A stretch of DNA of 6,836 bases from UBA6244 sp041582875 (GTDB lineage: Bacteria; Bacteroidota; Bacteroidia; Bacteroidales; F082). The notes beneath the pieces were generated by a model. The model saw nothing but the letters and a program-made list of their open reading frames with translations. It was not told where the DNA came from and made no database searches. Shown one piece after another: positions 6,054-6,836 of this stretch. The stretch spans positions 1-6,836 of the forward strand of contig JBFHGX010000189.1 of assembly GCA_041582875.1 (NCBI GenBank), in the 5' to 3' direction. Each line of letters begins with the position of its first letter. Position 1 is the stretch's first letter. Made by a program: the position numbers and the translations under genes.

Positions 6054-6836
6054 CTAAAACTTCTCGTCGTATTTTGTCCAGAGGAAATCGCCTAGCTTAA
6101 TGGCTTCGTCCATTACTTTGGTGCCTTGCTCATTGGAATAACTATCCAGGAATATCATGGCCTTTTTAGGACTCTTTTCATAAAGTTTGAGCGCTTCAGC
6201 ATCAATGGCTTTCTGGTTTTGAATCATCTGTAATTGCATGGGATTCCATACGGCATTAACATCGTGGCGCATATCGCCCCAGCGTTGCGAAGCTAAAGTG
6301 CCCAAACGATTAAAAATCCACCAGGCTGAGTTCATGGTATAACCGTTTACTCTTCCGGGTGTTTTATAAGGTGATGGTAAATCGCTCACGCATCCGTAAA
6401 TAGGTACATAAATGGAAGTTGCTACATTGTCCATGGCCAGCCATTCTACGCCACCAATTTCGTCTGGAAGCCAGTTGCGTAACTGAATAATGGTGGCATA
6501 CATGGTATACCAACGGGCAATGGTGCGTTCGCCAAGCCAACCCCAGCCACCATTGATTTTATACAGTTTATTGGCGTCGTAAGGCATGTGCGGACTGGCC
6601 AAAGGAGAAATAACGGTTTTACCTTCATCATCAGTAACGGTCAGATCCTTGGTCATGTCGAAAGGAGTGCCTTCGTAGTAATCTTTAAAAACGCTGATGA
6701 TTTTTTCCAGCGTAACCAGGGTGTCAGGCTTTACCGAAAAGGGGTAATCGCTTTGATTGGGATCAAGTTTGAGTGAAGGAGCCAACAGGTCGAATACGCG
6801 CCATTCGCGGCGGCGTGAAGCCAATGAAGTGCGGCT
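6054..6836 (-). CDS. C69 family dipeptidase (PepD-like), C-terminal part, cut by window edge
   Basis: The C-terminal 260 residues of a peptidase family C69 dipeptidase, an N-terminal-nucleophile (Ntn) hydrolase that cleaves dipeptides. The frame is open to the window edge; the TTG at 6824 is an internal Leu codon (read SRTSLASRRREW), not a start. Family-typical stretches are RRREWRVFDLLAPSL, YPFSVKPD, GERTIARWYTMYATI, LPDEIGGVEWLAMDN and YVPIYGCVSD. Full-length members have roughly 500-600 residues, so about half is present; the catalytic N-terminal Cys and any signal peptide lie outside the window. The C-terminus ends in TKYDEKF with no sorting domain. The gene converges on the LtaS-like gene with a hairpin between, so it belongs to another transcription unit. 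The family call is firm; location (periplasm or cytoplasm) cannot be judged here. Confidence 0.9.
   Translation of the reverse strand, partial: SRTSLASRRREWRVFDLLAPSLKLDPNQSDYPFSVKPDTLVTLEKIISVFKDYYEGTPFDMTKDLTVTDDEGKTVISPLASPHMPYDANKLYKINGGWGWLGERTIARWYTMYATIIQLRNWLPDEIGGVEWLAMDNVATSIYVPIYGCVSDLPSPYKTPGRVNGYTMNSAWWIFNRLGTLASQRWGDMRHDVNAVWNPMQLQMIQNQKAIDAEALKLYEKSPKKAMIFLDSYSNEQGTKVMDEAIKLGDFLWTKYDEKF

Noticed and set aside
6822..6824. TTG (minus strand) as the true start of the dipeptidase
   Set aside because: The frame runs on to the window edge and the Leu is inside a conserved region; the catalytic N-terminal half of the family is missing.

Overview
The window looks like chromosomal DNA of a Bacteroidota bacterium, perhaps Bacteroidales/Marinilabiliales (low confidence below phylum). 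It is AT-rich. Starts lack clear Shine-Dalgarno sequences and are preceded by A-rich stretches. Two intergenic gaps carry the TAnnTTTG type of -7 promoter box. The proteins (a GAF/HisKA sensor kinase, an LTA-synthase-like sulfatase-fold protein, a C69 dipeptidase) resemble Bacteroidota versions of their families. There is no gene-free stretch longer than about 110 bases, and I saw no tRNA, rRNA, CRISPR array, IS element or phage gene.

Layout. (1) Bases 1-1632, plus strand: a sensor histidine kinase cut by the left edge. Its visible N-terminus resembles DUF1638, followed by a GAF-like region and a complete HisKA/HATPase core. (2) 1633-1722: a short gap with an imperfect dyad and a promoter made of two -7-like boxes 11 bp apart. 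(3) 1723-2472 and 2474-4000: a WaaE/KdtX-type family 2 glycosyltransferase, followed after one base by a multi-spanning GT39/PMT_2 (ArnT-like) glycosyltransferase; these form an operon. (4) 4001-4080: a second promoter gap, again with two -7 boxes exactly 11 bp apart. (5) 4081-5943: an LTA synthase/phosphoglycerol-transferase-like membrane protein with Ser where the family normally has its Thr nucleophile. (6) 5944-6053: a long hairpin between convergent genes, probably a bidirectional terminator. (7) 6054-6836, minus strand: the C-terminal part of a C69 (PepD-like) dipeptidase cut by the right edge.

The three middle genes suggest a small cell-envelope group: a cytoplasmic sugar transferase, a membrane transferase that would use a polyprenyl-phosphate sugar, and a transferase that would place a phospho-alcohol group on a glycan or lipid outside the inner membrane. 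That joint role is inferred from families and adjacency. The kinase and the dipeptidase look like unrelated neighbours. The most unusual items are the DUF1638-like sensor on a histidine kinase, the Thr-to-Ser change in the LtaS-like active site, and the tandem 11-bp promoter boxes.
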